64,000 bases of DNA from Bryoerythrophyllum caledonicum (lineage: Eukaryota; Streptophyta; Bryopsida; Pottiales; Pottiaceae). The translations under genes and the position numbers were made by a program. The stretch covers positions 26,939,535 through 27,003,534 of the forward strand of contig OZ020520.1 of assembly GCA_963971425.1 (NCBI GenBank). Reading direction: 5' to 3'. The notes under the pieces were generated by a model that was not told the origin of the DNA, did no database searches, and saw only the letters and a program-made list of their open reading frames with translations. Each line of letters opens with the position of its first letter. Position 1 is the first letter of the stretch. This document shows positions 37,083 through 48,985 of this stretch, one piece after another.

Positions 37083-38822
37083 ACTTGAATTAGAATGTTG
37101 TATTACGTTACAAACAACAAATTCTTTTTGACATTTTCAAAGAAGATAATATTCTTTGTACAAGTGAAACCTCCTTTATTATCGACGGACAAATACCATT
37201 GAGCAATGTGGTTTTAATATAAAGATGTGTTCTTTAATGACTCATCTTGAGGTCATATTCAAATTTATGAAACATGATGTCGAATCATCCAATGTGTAAC
37301 AACCCATTTGGAACAATCCACGAATTACTCTTCATAACCGTAGAGTCGATGAAATATCTATCTTTAAATTGTTGAGGTTATGATTATTTTTCGCTTTATT
37401 CAATCATAAAGAAAGATGATGCAAATAAAAGCATTCTCGAAAGGCCAGAATGTTCCAAAGTTGAAGTGGTTCTCTCACAACACTTCTTACCAAATGGTGT
37501 CAATTTAACTTTAAATTGATTAAACCTTGCAAAGGTTAGATGAAACTCCAAAAGGCTTTGCAACTAAGGGTGACACCTTCAAAAGGTCACATTAAACATG
37601 TCTATTGTAAAAGCTATGGATGTAGGGGAGAGATTCACGACCAAATGTTTTTTAGTATACATATAGATGTACAAAAAATATAAATGTCAATAGAAGCTCT
37701 AGTAAAATTTCTAGCAATATAGGACATAACTATTAACTTCTTTCTTGAACTCATGTCTATATACAATAATGATAGAACTTTGTATGGTTTGTATGAAATT
37801 CTTTTCCTAAATAAATATAATTTTGACGTTGTGATGTACTATACATATGCCGTATTTATAAATTGGGAATGTCAATTTCTTTATGTTCAAATAGAACCTA
37901 TTACATTTCCTCTAACACGTGCAAACTATTTATATGTTCCTTAACTTTTTTGTTTATCTTTCCATGCCCCTTCTTAACATTGGATTCAATTGTAGAATAC
38001 TTATATATAAACCGTATTACCTTCTTCTAAGATTCCAAAAACATAGTATTTTCTTTGTTGTTAAAATACATTTTAATCCAAGTAGAGCACGTTTACACTT
38101 TTTGGGGAAGTTGGGAAAAAAAGTAATCTCGAAGGGGCCACTCGCATAAATTGTAGAAACGACGTACGATAAATAAATAGGGGCAAAAATATTCACTTAG
38201 GATAAATTTTATAAAGAAAGTACATGAAACAAACATTGCTTTAAAAGTGTGAAATATGGTTACAAGTAATATATAAATAGATATAATGTCAAAGAACTAT
38301 GTAATTGATACATACAAAATATCATGGAAAAAATAGGTACAAAATTTGAATGGTAGATTATACTGATTTAGGTTCTCACTATTTCTTAATGGATGAAAAG
38401 GGGGTATTTATCGTGGGGCACTCATGCAACATTTTATTGTTAGGTAACTTGTACATTTCCTCCGTGGTTAGAAGTTTACACAAGCCCTTATGTTTGGGGA
38501 TATATATATTTCTCTCTCATTGCATGTTAAAATAATTCGATTCTAAAGTTAAGTTGCGTAATTCCTTTGTAAAATAAAGTTTAAGGGTTGTTACAAAAGA
38601 GATATATGGACATTGAAGGTTGCAACATTATGCTTCATAAATTTGAATATGACCTTAAGATGAGTCATTAAAGAACACATCTTTACATTAAAACCACATT
38701 GCTCAATGGTATTTGTCCATCGATAATAAAGGAGGTTTCACTTGTGCAATGAATATTATCTTCTTTGAAAATGTCAAAAAGAATTTGTTGTTTATAACGT
38801 AATACAACATTCTAATTCAAGT

Positions 38823-39091
38823 ACCACCGTAGTCCACCCAATTATGGTGGGAGATCCCACACCTCCGTTGTATGGGAACCCACAAAGTCCTTGGGGGAGA
38901 TGACATGTTGGTTATCTTTAATGCAATTAGTGTAGGGAAGCACTTAGTGTGGAAAAGTGTTGACCCTCGAGAGGGGAAAGTAGTTCTTTATACACTAGCC
39001 TATGTCCCGTGGCCATATGCTTAGTGAAGAGAATGAACAAACACTACATTCACGCCGGTCCCATTGGAAGACCGTAGTTCTTCTTCTTCTC
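38823..39091 (+). mobile_element. SINE copy in right arm of foldback A, 11-bp TSD
   Basis: Direct repeats CTAATTCAAGT at 38812-38822 and 39092-39102. The body runs from ACCACCGTAGTCCACCC to the 3' hairpin-like GGTCCCATTGGAAGACC and a (TTC)n tail. It is 5' truncated, without the tRNA-like head. Confidence 0.88.
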
Positions 39092-39857
39092 CTAATTCAA
39101 GTCCAATAGAATCATTTATAACAAAAAGTCGCTATATTTGGATCCGACAAGATCTTTGCATTCCCTAATCATCACGCCAATCATGTCATTCCCTAGAAGT
39201 TGGAAGGAAAACTAAATTTACATTAAAAATATCGTTTCTCTAACGCATGGGAAGGAGGAAGGCCTTTGCCAAGGCGAGAATGGAGTTTGCCCAACTTTGT
39301 TCCTCTACAACCTTCAAAGGGTTGAGTCCTCGCCCTCACGTCCCCGCCCTTAACGTCCCTGCCCCTTCCCCGCCTAAATTTGGAGTTAGAATGTTTGAAT
39401 GGGCATAACTCACTCAAAAACAGCCCAAATTAAGCATTTGAGGTGTGATTTGGCATCTAAATTTTTTGTAGATGCTAAAAAACATCTCATACGCTTAATT
39501 TGGACTATTTTTGAGTGAGATATGGCCTCTCAAAGATCCTGATTCCAAAATTGGGCGGGGAGGGGCGGTGACATCTCCGCCCCTGCCATTTAGGGGTGGT
39601 GACGTCCCCGCCTCTACTATTTAGGGGCGGACACGTCCTTGCGGCCAATATATTATTTATTGTAGTCAAGTATTCATTTTTATAGTTTAAATCCTGCGTG
39701 GCATCACTTTAGTTCATACGTGGCTGCCACGTCGCCTGTTTTTTACCTTGCAGGTAAGTCAACTCTATGTTGACTCTATCGGATGGGCGAGAGCTCTATC
39801 GGATGGGCAAATCGGACAGACGGACGAACTGGACGTCCGTCCAGTATGACAACCCTG

Positions 39858-40218
39858 ATGACAATTGCCGAATTAGTAGCCTTGGGCGTACGTTGGACTT
39901 ATTTTGCTATGCAATCGTGCATGACGTCCATGGCATCTTGATCTACGCCTTTCGAGATAGGATGAAGATGATGCCCCAAATGAATTGCAGCGCGTGTTCG
40001 ATCGCGATCGATAGATGTCACATAGTATATACGTGCATCACAAAGAGCAAGACAAATTGTAGGGCTTTGGCAGACCTTACATGAGAGCGTAGATTTCTCG
40101 GATGGTGCTCCATTCATTGAAAATGGAGTGAACGCAAACCCGCTCCACTCGGTCTCATTCGAGCGGCCATCGTTTCGTGACTGATAATCACAAGTGATGT
40201 TGAGGTACTCTAGATGCC
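39858..40218 (-). pseudogene. MULE-like/SWIM transposase pseudogene, middle segment
   Basis: About 120 codons of the same transposase, lying between foldbacks A and B. Minus-strand motifs include EYLNITCDYQSRNDG, NETEWSGFAFTPF, SCKVCQSPTICLALCDARIYYV (a cysteine-rich region) and TRAAIHLGHHLHPI. A TAA at 39899-39901 sits in IAK-stop-VQRTPKATNS. It joins in frame to the segment ending at 35783 once foldback A and one TSD are removed, and to the 48133-48229 segment once foldback B is removed. Confidence 0.82.
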
Positions 40219-40499
40219 CAGGGTTGTCTAATGTGTCGTGACGGACAATTTCTGTCACAATGTCACGATGTCACGACACAATGACGGCATGACATTGTGA
40301 CGGATCGTGACTTTACTGTGACGGGATGATTTTGACGTCAGAAAATACAATATTTACATTTACCGAGAGAGAGACACGTTGAATATAGAAAAGAATCTGT
40401 ATGCCACATGTGCAAACATGTCATCAACTACGGTAAATTCATGTCCCAGTAATTTTTAGCACGGGTTAAAGGAGTGTCCGCACCAATCCGAGCCTCATT

Positions 40500-40690
40500 C
40501 TGTTTTCAAAGGTTGTCCGCGGCTTGCCCGCGCCATGTTCGTGGCCATTCCGCAACCATTCCGCGGGGAGTTCCAGAACAAGTCGGCGGCCATTCCGCGG
40601 TCAGTCCGCAGCCATTCCACGTTCCGTCCGTGGCCATTCCGCGGGCAGTCCGCGTGTTGTCCACAGCCATTCCGCGTACCCCCTCACCTT
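40500..40690. repeat. Short GC-rich minisatellite (CCATTCCGCGG-type) near left end of foldback B
   Basis: Many variants of GGCCATTCCGCGG and CAGTCCGCGG, about 15-17 bp apart. The mirrored form, GGAATGGCCGCGGACT, lies at 47640-47850 near the other end. Confidence 0.75.
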
Positions 40691-41235
40691 TGAGCGGACA
40701 TAGCGCACGGAGTTCTTGCTCTAATCTTATGTTTGAGGACATTGTAGACATCTACATTTCACAAGAATGTAGAAAATATCCTCACAATTGAAATTTAAGC
40801 AAGTAATCAAGCTGCTATGGCCTCTTGTCCGCAGCCAGTCCCCGGGCTGTCCGTGGCCATTCTGCGTACCCCCTCACCTTTGAGCGGACATAGCGTACAA
40901 AGTTCTTGCTCAAATCTTACGTTTGAGGACATTTTTGACATCTACATTTAACAAGGATGTTGAAAATGTCCTCACAATTGACATTTAAGCAAGTAATCAA
41001 GCTGCTATGGCCTCTTGTCCGCGGGCAATCCACGGGCTGTCGCAGCCATTCCGCGTACCCCCTCACCTGTGAGCGGACATAGCGCACGGAGTTCTTGCTC
41101 AAATCTTTCATTTGAGGACATTGTGAACATCTACATTTCACAAGGATGTCAAAATTGTCCTTGAAAGTGTAGTTTGATTTGAGTATCAGGGTTGTAATAG
41201 CTAGACTCGTTGTCCACAACTCTATCGGATCCCAT
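40670..41235. repeat. 190-bp tandem repeat in left arm of foldback B
   Basis: CCCCTCACCTTTGAGCGGAC recurs at about 40680, 40870 and 41060 (spacing about 190 bp), followed each time by GAGGACATT...CATCTACATTT and GCTGCTATGGCCTCTTGTCC. The right arm has two mirrored units (47385-47640). Confidence 0.7.
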
Positions 41236-42469
41236 CCAACTCCTTCTATTTTGGAGGTTGTGGCGGAATAATTATTCCTTCATTGTTTCTTGTGAAGACA
41301 CTTTTGGCATCAACATTTAATAGGGATGTTAAGAACGTCTTTCTTTATATGGTTTGAATAAAATGTGAGGTTGCTAGAGCCTCCTAAATGTGGCCATATT
41401 CTCCCACCCTACTTCCACTATCTATCCAACTTTGAGACCTTCTCCCTCTTCCTCATTCCTCCCTCTTATTCCCTTTCACTCCCACTTCCTCTCTTGCCCT
41501 CTCCTTCCCTCCTACTCCGTCTCCCTCTCCTTCCCCCCCCTCCTTCCACTCCCTTTCCCTCCTTGTTTGTTCTCCGTCTTCCTACCCCTCTCTCTTTTGT
41601 TATTTCTTTCTCAATATCTTTCTTTACTTGTTTTTTTCTTAAATTCATTTCTTTGTGGATATGAATATTTTCAACTTAGACTTCATGATTTTGTTTTTCG
41701 AATAAACAAGTATCTCTTTTCTAAATTTCATCCTTATTGAAATCCTTCTTGCTCTATTCTTTTCATGTGTTTTTATTCTTAGTTAATAGTTTGGTGTTTT
41801 ATTTTTTTGTATAAAATGGTTAAATGCTCAATCATTGACTCTAGTGTTTCACGGTAGGCTTCTTCTATGAAGTATGTACTTTAAAATATCCATATGGCAT
41901 TCAAATTTAGTTCTACCAACCAATTAGTTTGAAGCAACTTTATGGTTGGTACAACCTTCCAAAGATAATTTGTGAAATCCTTGCAATCATTAGTCTTTAT
42001 GAAGCTCCCTTTTTACCCATATGAATCATGTAAGATCCATCTTTGGCATTAATAGTTTGTATGGATATCCAATTTGTCTTTTCATGTAGCATTTGGTTCC
42101 ATATGGAAGCTCTTTGGAGTCCCAATGCATCAATCCTTCTTCCTCCACCACCTTAATTCTCTTCACGGTTTGTAGGTGAAAAAGTCTATGAAGAACGTAA
42201 TATTTCACCAAGCGTTTGGTTCAAATTCAAGGAATTAAAGAAATTGATTTACATACGAATAAGTTATTAAAAAAAATTCCGTTTGATTGAAATATATTAT
42301 ATACATTGCATATTATTAAAAAAACATGACAATGTTTGTGGATAGGGAAATATTTTTATATTTTGTGGCAATTCAACTTTAAATTTTTGCGTTTAAAATC
42401 CATGTTTTATCAACAAATCAATGATTATATCTTTTTGAGCTTTTCATACTTTTGTGTTTTTAAACCCCT

Positions 42470-43250
42470 AAAAGCCCAAGTGTCATGAAATGGCAATTTG
42501 AAAATTTGGTTGGTTCCAATGGTGTCAATTTCTAATATTCTTCTTCAAAAAATTTATCGTAGAAGGGCATTACCAAAAACTATGTGGGAAAATGTTTTTT
42601 TTCTAAATCCGATATCATATAAAAAAGTTATAGCAATTTGAATTTCAAACGGGGAGAGCAGGCACATCGGGCACCTCCAAAACCTTTTGTTAGTATAGTC
42701 TATTGAATGTGAGATTTTCAATACTAGCAAATAATATTATTTCCTTTCATATTTTCAAAAAAAAAATCTTGTCTTGAGAGGAAAATAGCGCATGAACCCA
42801 AGTCAAAGATTTCCACATATTGCCTCACATTGTCGGGCAAGGTACCCAAAAAAAAACTTCTTTCCACATAAAACTTAGAGATTTTAATTTTTTCCACTTT
42901 TGAATTTTTCCACAACAATATGTGGTGTAGACCTTCATATAGACGGTTTGGATCATTAATCTAAAACATGTAAAGTTTCTAAAAAACTAAAACGTGAATT
43001 GACAGTTTTTGAACCTCCACTACTAGCACAATTGACTTGAATAAGCTACACCCTTGTTCTACCTCTAAAAATTTGTGTGTAAGGAACTAACATCATCCTA
43101 AATACAATAGTAATGGATTTAGACCTTACGTAGTGCAAAAATTTGATACCAAGTGAAGTCAAAGTCTGCTGATCCACCAAACGCAGGGAAGAAAATGAAC
43201 CATTTGCTTTACTTCAAACACTATAATCTTTCAATCCGTGCGGTTAAAGT
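42470..43250. repeat. Dispersed repeat, copy 2, in the loop of foldback B
   Basis: Collinear with 5690-6140 over the first 400 bp. Its later part (TACCTCTAAAAATTTGTGTG, ACCAAGTGAAGTCAAAGTC) matches repeat traces at 24.7, 44.8 and 59.8 kb. Non-coding. Confidence 0.6.
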
Positions 43251-46200
43251 TTATGAAATTATTTGGGGACATCAATAAGGAAGTCATTATTGAGATCCTA
43301 TGGTTGGATGTAGAAATAAAAAGTTTTTGTCTCCCTTCTTAGGCATTATACTAGAACCGAGCAATTTTGAAGTGTTTTTGGTGCAAAAATGCCTTGGGCC
43401 TTTAGGGATTAATCTAAAGTATGTTGATTTGATTTTGTATGCAAGGCCCTTAGACCAAAATAATTCCTTTGAATTGCTTGCATATGTATGGTTGTTCAAA
43501 GTTTTAGAGCTTAACGGTGTTGGTTGCTTGTTTTAATTTTGTTCCAAATGGAAACAAAGAAATCATTTCAATTGCTATGGTGTCGAGATTGGCGCACAGA
43601 AGAGTTTGCAAAGGTGGTTTAAGTGTTAGAAACCACCTAATACAGTAATATGTTCTTTTGTTGTGGCAGGCATTAAAATTAACTATAATTATATATTAGG
43701 GTTAGTTTTAGTGCCAAGTGGCTTTAGGTTAATGATGGTGTCTTTTGGACACCTCATTTGGGACTTGGATCTCAAATGACCTTTGTAGATGTTGTTGGGA
43801 GACTTATCTTTCACAAATTGAGTCTCCCACATAACGAAGTGAGGGTGTGTGTGCACTCACCACTAGCTCCATTATTATCATGCAATCATTCATTAAGAAT
43901 GGCATGGACTTGACTATGTTGTAATGTATAAGTGTTTTCTACTTATTTATTAGTAAAGACGTCCGTGGACCGCTTACTACATGAAAGTATTGGTGATTAT
44001 GGACTCTGAATTTCTTTTCCCGAGTCTTACTTGTTGATAGTGTTTGCTTTATAGTTGTCAACCTATTGTTTTATTGTTCGTGGCGACAGGGGTGTTAGTT
44101 TTGGACAGTGTTGGTCCCGGGTTTTGTCCAGGGGTGTGCGACTGCTCATGTGACATGATGTTATCTGCACAAGATGTGGTGGTGCATGACAATGGTTTAA
44201 AATAAGATTATGAATTTTGATATACTGCAAATTCTATTGAAACTCTAAATGTATTTGTTCTCAAATCTCCAATTAGAATTTGGCTGATTTAATTGAAGAG
44301 GTAGGTAAATTTTTTATACTTTCTAGATAGAAGTTTTGATTTTTCTTTGCTTATAAATCATTTAAGATTTGTAATGCCTTGTATTCTTTGAAGGTTATTG
44401 GTGGAATTTTATGAGAGAATTTAAAATCAAAAGTGGACTTAGTATTACATAAGTATTGAACCATTATTATAAAGTTGGAGAAGGAACACTAGGTAGTAGA
44501 GGGTATCCTAGAAAAATTTCATTTTTATTTAATTTTTAGTTAAAATCAAATGTGCAAAAGGGAAACCGAAATTTTAAACTACGTGTCCTATGCTATGTAG
44601 GATGGATGTGCATTTCTTTCATAGTTTCACATGATTGGGCAAGCTACCAAAAACATTTATTCTTTTCCACATAAACTTATAAATATTCTTATTTCTTACA
44701 TTCTATTTTTCAACTAGAAGATGTGGTGTAACCTTCTTATTGACTATTTAGATTCTTTTCCTAGAAGATAATAGTTCAAAAAACATTATAAAGTGGCTTG
44801 GCAATTTTTGAACCTCCACTCCTTGCATAATTGTTTTGGATATGCTTCACTCCATTTCTACCTCTCAAATTTGGATTATGAGTAACTAATATCATGCTAG
44901 ATATGATGGTATTGAACTTAGACCTTTGTGTGCAAAGATTTGACACTATGTGGCATTAAGGTCTTGCTAATCTACTCAATTTAGGGAAGAAAATGAATTG
45001 TTTTCTCTATTCCAAGCACCATAATCTTTCAACATCTGCTGCCAATGAGTATGAAATATTTTGAGTATGTTACTTAATAAGTTTTAATTGAGGTTAATTA
45101 AGATTCTACGGTTAGAATTATAAATAAGAGGTTATCTTTTCTTCCTTACTCATTGCACTAGATCGAGTAGTTCTGAAGTGTTTTTGGTATAAACGAACCT
45201 TGGAAATTTAAGGGCTATGGAGAGGGGGAAGAGATGAAAGAGAGTGGTTGAGAGACAGTTTGAATTAAAGTAGGGAAGAGAGTGGGTGAGGAATAATCTC
45301 AATTACAAAAGATAGTTTGAGAGAAGAGAGGAATAATCTAAATTAGAATTTTAAAACATAATAGAAGGGGGAGGGAGGAAGGAAAGAATCACAAAAGTAA
45401 GGAGGAAATCCTATAAGGAATTCAAAGAAAATAATTTTCTTAATAGTGTATAATTAATTAAATAAGGGGCAACAAAGACTTTAAAATTAAAATAAAACAA
45501 GACAAAGAGAGGAATACGGAAGGAGATATGGAATTCCTTTCTCAAAAACAAAAATTAGAGAATTAATGGAGAGAGGTTCAGAGGGGGACAATGACTTAAA
45601 GGAGGAATAGAGAGCCCCAATGACATGGCGATTCAAATTCATTGAGCTTAACAATAATGCATATAAGAGAGGGGAAAAACTTTATAAGGAGGAACAAATA
45701 TTTTTAAAAGAGAGACAAATTATAAATCCTTAATGATAATGTGGCGCTGCAAACTAGTTGGACTTAGAAATAATGCATTAATTACCAAACCTCATCATCA
45801 ATCTCCCCATTAATAATGATGTTATTTAGTTTGATCAATTGAGCTCCAAGGGCACTCTCAATGGCGTGTTCTAAAACATAAAAAATACTTACTAAGAATA
45901 GGACCACTTGAAAGACCAAAACTAAAAAATAAATAGAAATAGTGAGGAAGAAGGAGGGAGGAAGTAGGACAACTTTTCAAAGAAAATAAGTTATTCATTG
46001 AGGGGCAATAGGAAAGAAAAATATGTATAAACATCAAATTAAAAAACAAACAAATTTTTTATGAACGAAATTTGAAATCCTACGTGGGATCTAAGAAAAA
46101 GATTAAATATTTTCTGAATCGAGTGGTAGAATTATTATTAAAATATGAGAAAATCCAAAAATGATGTCAAATCTATAATAAAAGATAGGTAAAGAGAATA

Positions 46201-46334
46201 ATAGAAGAGAAGGACAACTTTACAAAAATAAAAAAATTATAGAAGAAAGGAGAGAGACAATGGAGAATGAAAGGAAAAAAGAGGGACAAGAAAAGGAAAG
46301 ACGACGCAGGAAGGAATGATCCCACTCCAAAAAT
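43251..46334. other. Loop of foldback B without supported genes
   Basis: AT-rich sequence. Another divergent copy of the dispersed repeat lies at about 44600-45200, followed by a purine-rich stretch (GAGAGAGG-type, 45200-45620). No coding region recognised. Confidence 0.4.
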
Positions 46335-47620
46335 TGCCATTAAAAGAATTAGGGAGGTGGAGGAAGAAGGATTGATGCATTGGGACTCCAAAGAGCTTCC
46401 ATATGGAACCAATTGCTACATGAAAAGACAAATTGGATATCCATACAAACTATTAATGCCAAAGATGGATCTTACATGATTCATATGGGTAAAAAGGGAG
46501 CTTCATAAAGACTAATGATTGCAAGGATTTCACAAATTATCTTTGGAAGGTTGTACCAACCATAAAGTTGCTTCAAACTAATTGGTTGGTAGAACTAAAT
46601 TTGAATGCCATATGGATATTTTAAAGTACGTACTTCATAGAAGAAGCCTACCGTGAAACACTAGAGTCAATGATTGAGCATTTAACCATTTTATACAAAA
46701 AAATAAAACACCAAACTATTAACTAAGAATAAAAACACATGAAAAGAATAGAGCAAGAAGGATTTCAATAAGGATGAAATTTAGAAAAGAGATACTTGTT
46801 TATTCGAAAAACAAAATCATGAAGTCTAAGTTGAAAATATTCATATCCACAAAGAAATGAATTTAAGAAAAAAACAAGTAAAGAAAGATATTGAGAAAGA
46901 AATAACAAAAGAGAGAGGGGTAGGAAGACGGAGAACAAACAAGGAGGGAAAGGGAGTGGAAGGAGGGGGGGGGAAGGAGAGGGAGACGGAGTAGGAGGGA
47001 AGGAGAGGGCAAGAGAGGAAGTGGGAGTGAAAGGGAATAAGAGGGAGGAATGAGGAAGAGGGAGAAGGTCTCAAAGTTGGATAGATAGTGGAAGTAGGGT
47101 GGGAGAATATGGCCACATTTAGGAGGCTCTAGCAACCTCACATTTTATTCAAACCATATAAAGAAAGACGTTCTTAACATCCCTATTAAATGTTGATGCC
47201 AAAAGTGTCTTCACAAGAAACAATGAAGGAATAATTATTCCGCCACAACCTCCAAAATAGAAGGAGTTGGATGGGATCCGATAGAGTTGTGGACAACGAG
47301 TCTAGCTATTACAACCCTGATACTCAAATCAAACTACACTTTCAAGGACAATTTTGACATCCTTGTGAAATGTAGATGTTCACAATGTCCTCAAATGAAA
47401 GATTTGAGCAAGAACTCCGTGCGCTATGTCCGCTCACAAGTGAGGGGGTACGCGGAATGGCTGCGACAGCCCGTGGATTGCCCGCGGACAAGAGGCCATA
47501 GCAGCTTGATTACTTGCTTAAATGTCAATTGTGAGGACATTTTCAACATCCTTGTTAAATGTAGATGTCAAAAATGTCCTCAAACATAAGATTTGAGCAA
47601 GAACTTTGTACGCTATGTCC
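46335..47620. repeat. Right inverted arm of foldback B
   Basis: Near-identical reverse complement of about 40860-42165; short ORFs on one arm reappear mirrored on the other. It includes a pyrimidine/purine-rich block (41450-41560 versus 46930-47050). Confidence 0.88.
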
Positions 47621-48132
47621 GCTCAAAGGTGAGGGGGTATGCAGAATGGCCACGGACAGCCCGCGGAATGGCCGCGGACTGAACGTGGAATGGCCGCGGA
47701 TTGACTGCGGAATGGCTGCGGAATGGCCGCGGACATGGCGCAGACAAGCCGCTAAATGGCCGCGGACTCGTTCTGGACTGCCCGCAGACTGACCGCGGAC
47801 TGGCCGCGGACTTATTCTAGACTGCCCGCGGACTGACCACGGACTGCCCTCCAATTGGAGTTGAGGGGACTTTAGAGTTAACTCAGTAAGGTAAAATGAT
47901 GGTATACACATAGGATATCACTCCCATCTAGGATAGCCACATTGGATTTCATTGCCACATAGGACGGCCACGTTGACGCCGAGGTAACTAATGTACCATA
48001 CATAGGGGCAAAGTTCATCTTTGAGTCTTTGACCCTAGGTTGACTCTATTGTGTCGTGACGAGAAGGTCCGTCACGACATGTTTGCGTCATGACGGCACG
48101 TCACTGTCACAATGTCACGATAGACAACCCTG

Positions 48133-48985
48133 TAGATGCCCCGTACATACAGATTTCCGGTACGTAAGACCAAAATCATTCTTGATATTTGTTGTCATTG
48201 TCTTGCACCACGTGTGACCATCATACTGTTTACTCATCCCATCTAGGCCTCCCCCCAAACTGTGGGGGAATACCCTCCAGGAGTGGAGGAAGTTCAAATA
48301 TCATGTCCCCATCATACTTTGGAGGCAAATACTTAACATGTTTCAAATCAAAACTATCAATATCAAATCGGGACAACTCAGACCTGGACCCTTTCCTATT
48401 ACAGGTATGCCGGACATGAATAAGTATGCTTCTGGCGTTTCTCGAGCTAGGATAAACTGGAGGCTTCCCTGAGGAATAAGACCGAGAAGCTTCAGCATAT
48501 GATGGAATTGGGGTAGAAATAGTACGAGTAGCTAACTGATGAGACGAGGACCAGGGGGATCTTTGACTCACCAAGGTTCACATTAGGTAGATCATCTTCC
48601 TCTGTATCGCTAAGAATATGGACGCTTGGAATTGACCTAGTGCCTAAACCGAACACGAGTTTGGTTTCACCAAAATCGACCGCAGGACTCATCACGGCTA
48701 CGGACGCATGAGCGGCCATTTGAACATCTGTAAGACCAAAAACTTTGAATGAACCAGGACACAAGTTCCAGAAAATCCTACTGCGTCACTATCTTTCACT
48801 TGATAAATGGACTGCTCGTGAATATCAACGCTATCATAGACCTCTTGTTCAATGTGGACAATACCAGCCCGATAACCAAAACGAACACATAGCAATGACT
48901 CGGAGATACAAACTATGCCACTGTCGCCAATGGGAACAATTAGTGGAGCACCGCCTTGGTGAGAAGTAAAAGACGCCATGTACAT
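48133..48985 (-). pseudogene. MULE-like/SWIM transposase pseudogene, 5' segment
   Basis: The N-terminal part of the transposase. The likely start is MYMASFTSHQGGAPL at 48985 (or MASF at 48979). It runs through DSGIVCISESLLCVRFGYRAG, then after a frameshift (about 48700-48760) VFGLGTRSIPSVHIL, then after more frame changes SFDLKHVKYLPPKYDGDMIF and DGHTWCKTMTTN, ending in TYRKSVCTGHL where foldback B inserted. Several frameshifts and the two insertions make it non-functional. The start faces the plus-strand ParB/methyltransferase-like gene, so the two genes are divergent. Confidence 0.65.

Larger units (their letters stand above)
35784..39857. mobile_element. Foldback transposon A (hAT-type ends, 8-bp TSD ATGACAAT) inside the transposase gene
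   Basis: The left end is CAAGGTTGTCATAACGGACG; the right end, reverse complemented, is CAGGGTTGTCATACTGGACG. The perfect duplication ATGACAAT lies at 35776-35783 and 39858-39865. CA-G-GG ends with an 8-bp target site are typical of hAT elements, though no hAT transposase is present. Excision in silico restores a continuous minus-strand reading (SAIVMAASKNFL). The element has GGACGG-rich subterminal repeats, G/C-rich GGGGCGG(A/G)GACGTC repeats, two inverted arms (36345-37280 and 38630-39560) and a loop of about 1.35 kb. Each arm contains a mirrored SINE copy. Confidence 0.9.
40219..48132. mobile_element. Foldback transposon B (7.9 kb, hAT-type ends, 8-bp TSD TAGATGCC)
   Basis: The left end is CAGGGTTGTCTAATGTGTCG and the right end, reverse complemented, CAGGGTTGTCTATCGTGACA. 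The perfect duplication TAGATGCC lies at 40211-40218 and 48133-48140. Next to each end are palindromic GTCGTGAC/GTCACGAC motifs. Long near-identical inverted arms lie at about 40860-42165 and 46335-47620, around a loop of about 4.2 kb. It contains no recognisable transposase, so it is non-autonomous. It lies inside the same transposase gene as foldback A and has similar termini. Confidence 0.9.

Noticed and set aside
40917-47589. Two identical 100-codon ORFs (40917-41219 minus and 47287-47589 plus) as a gene pair
   Set aside because: They are mirror images created by the inverted arms and consist of 190-bp tandem repeat sequence; no protein features.
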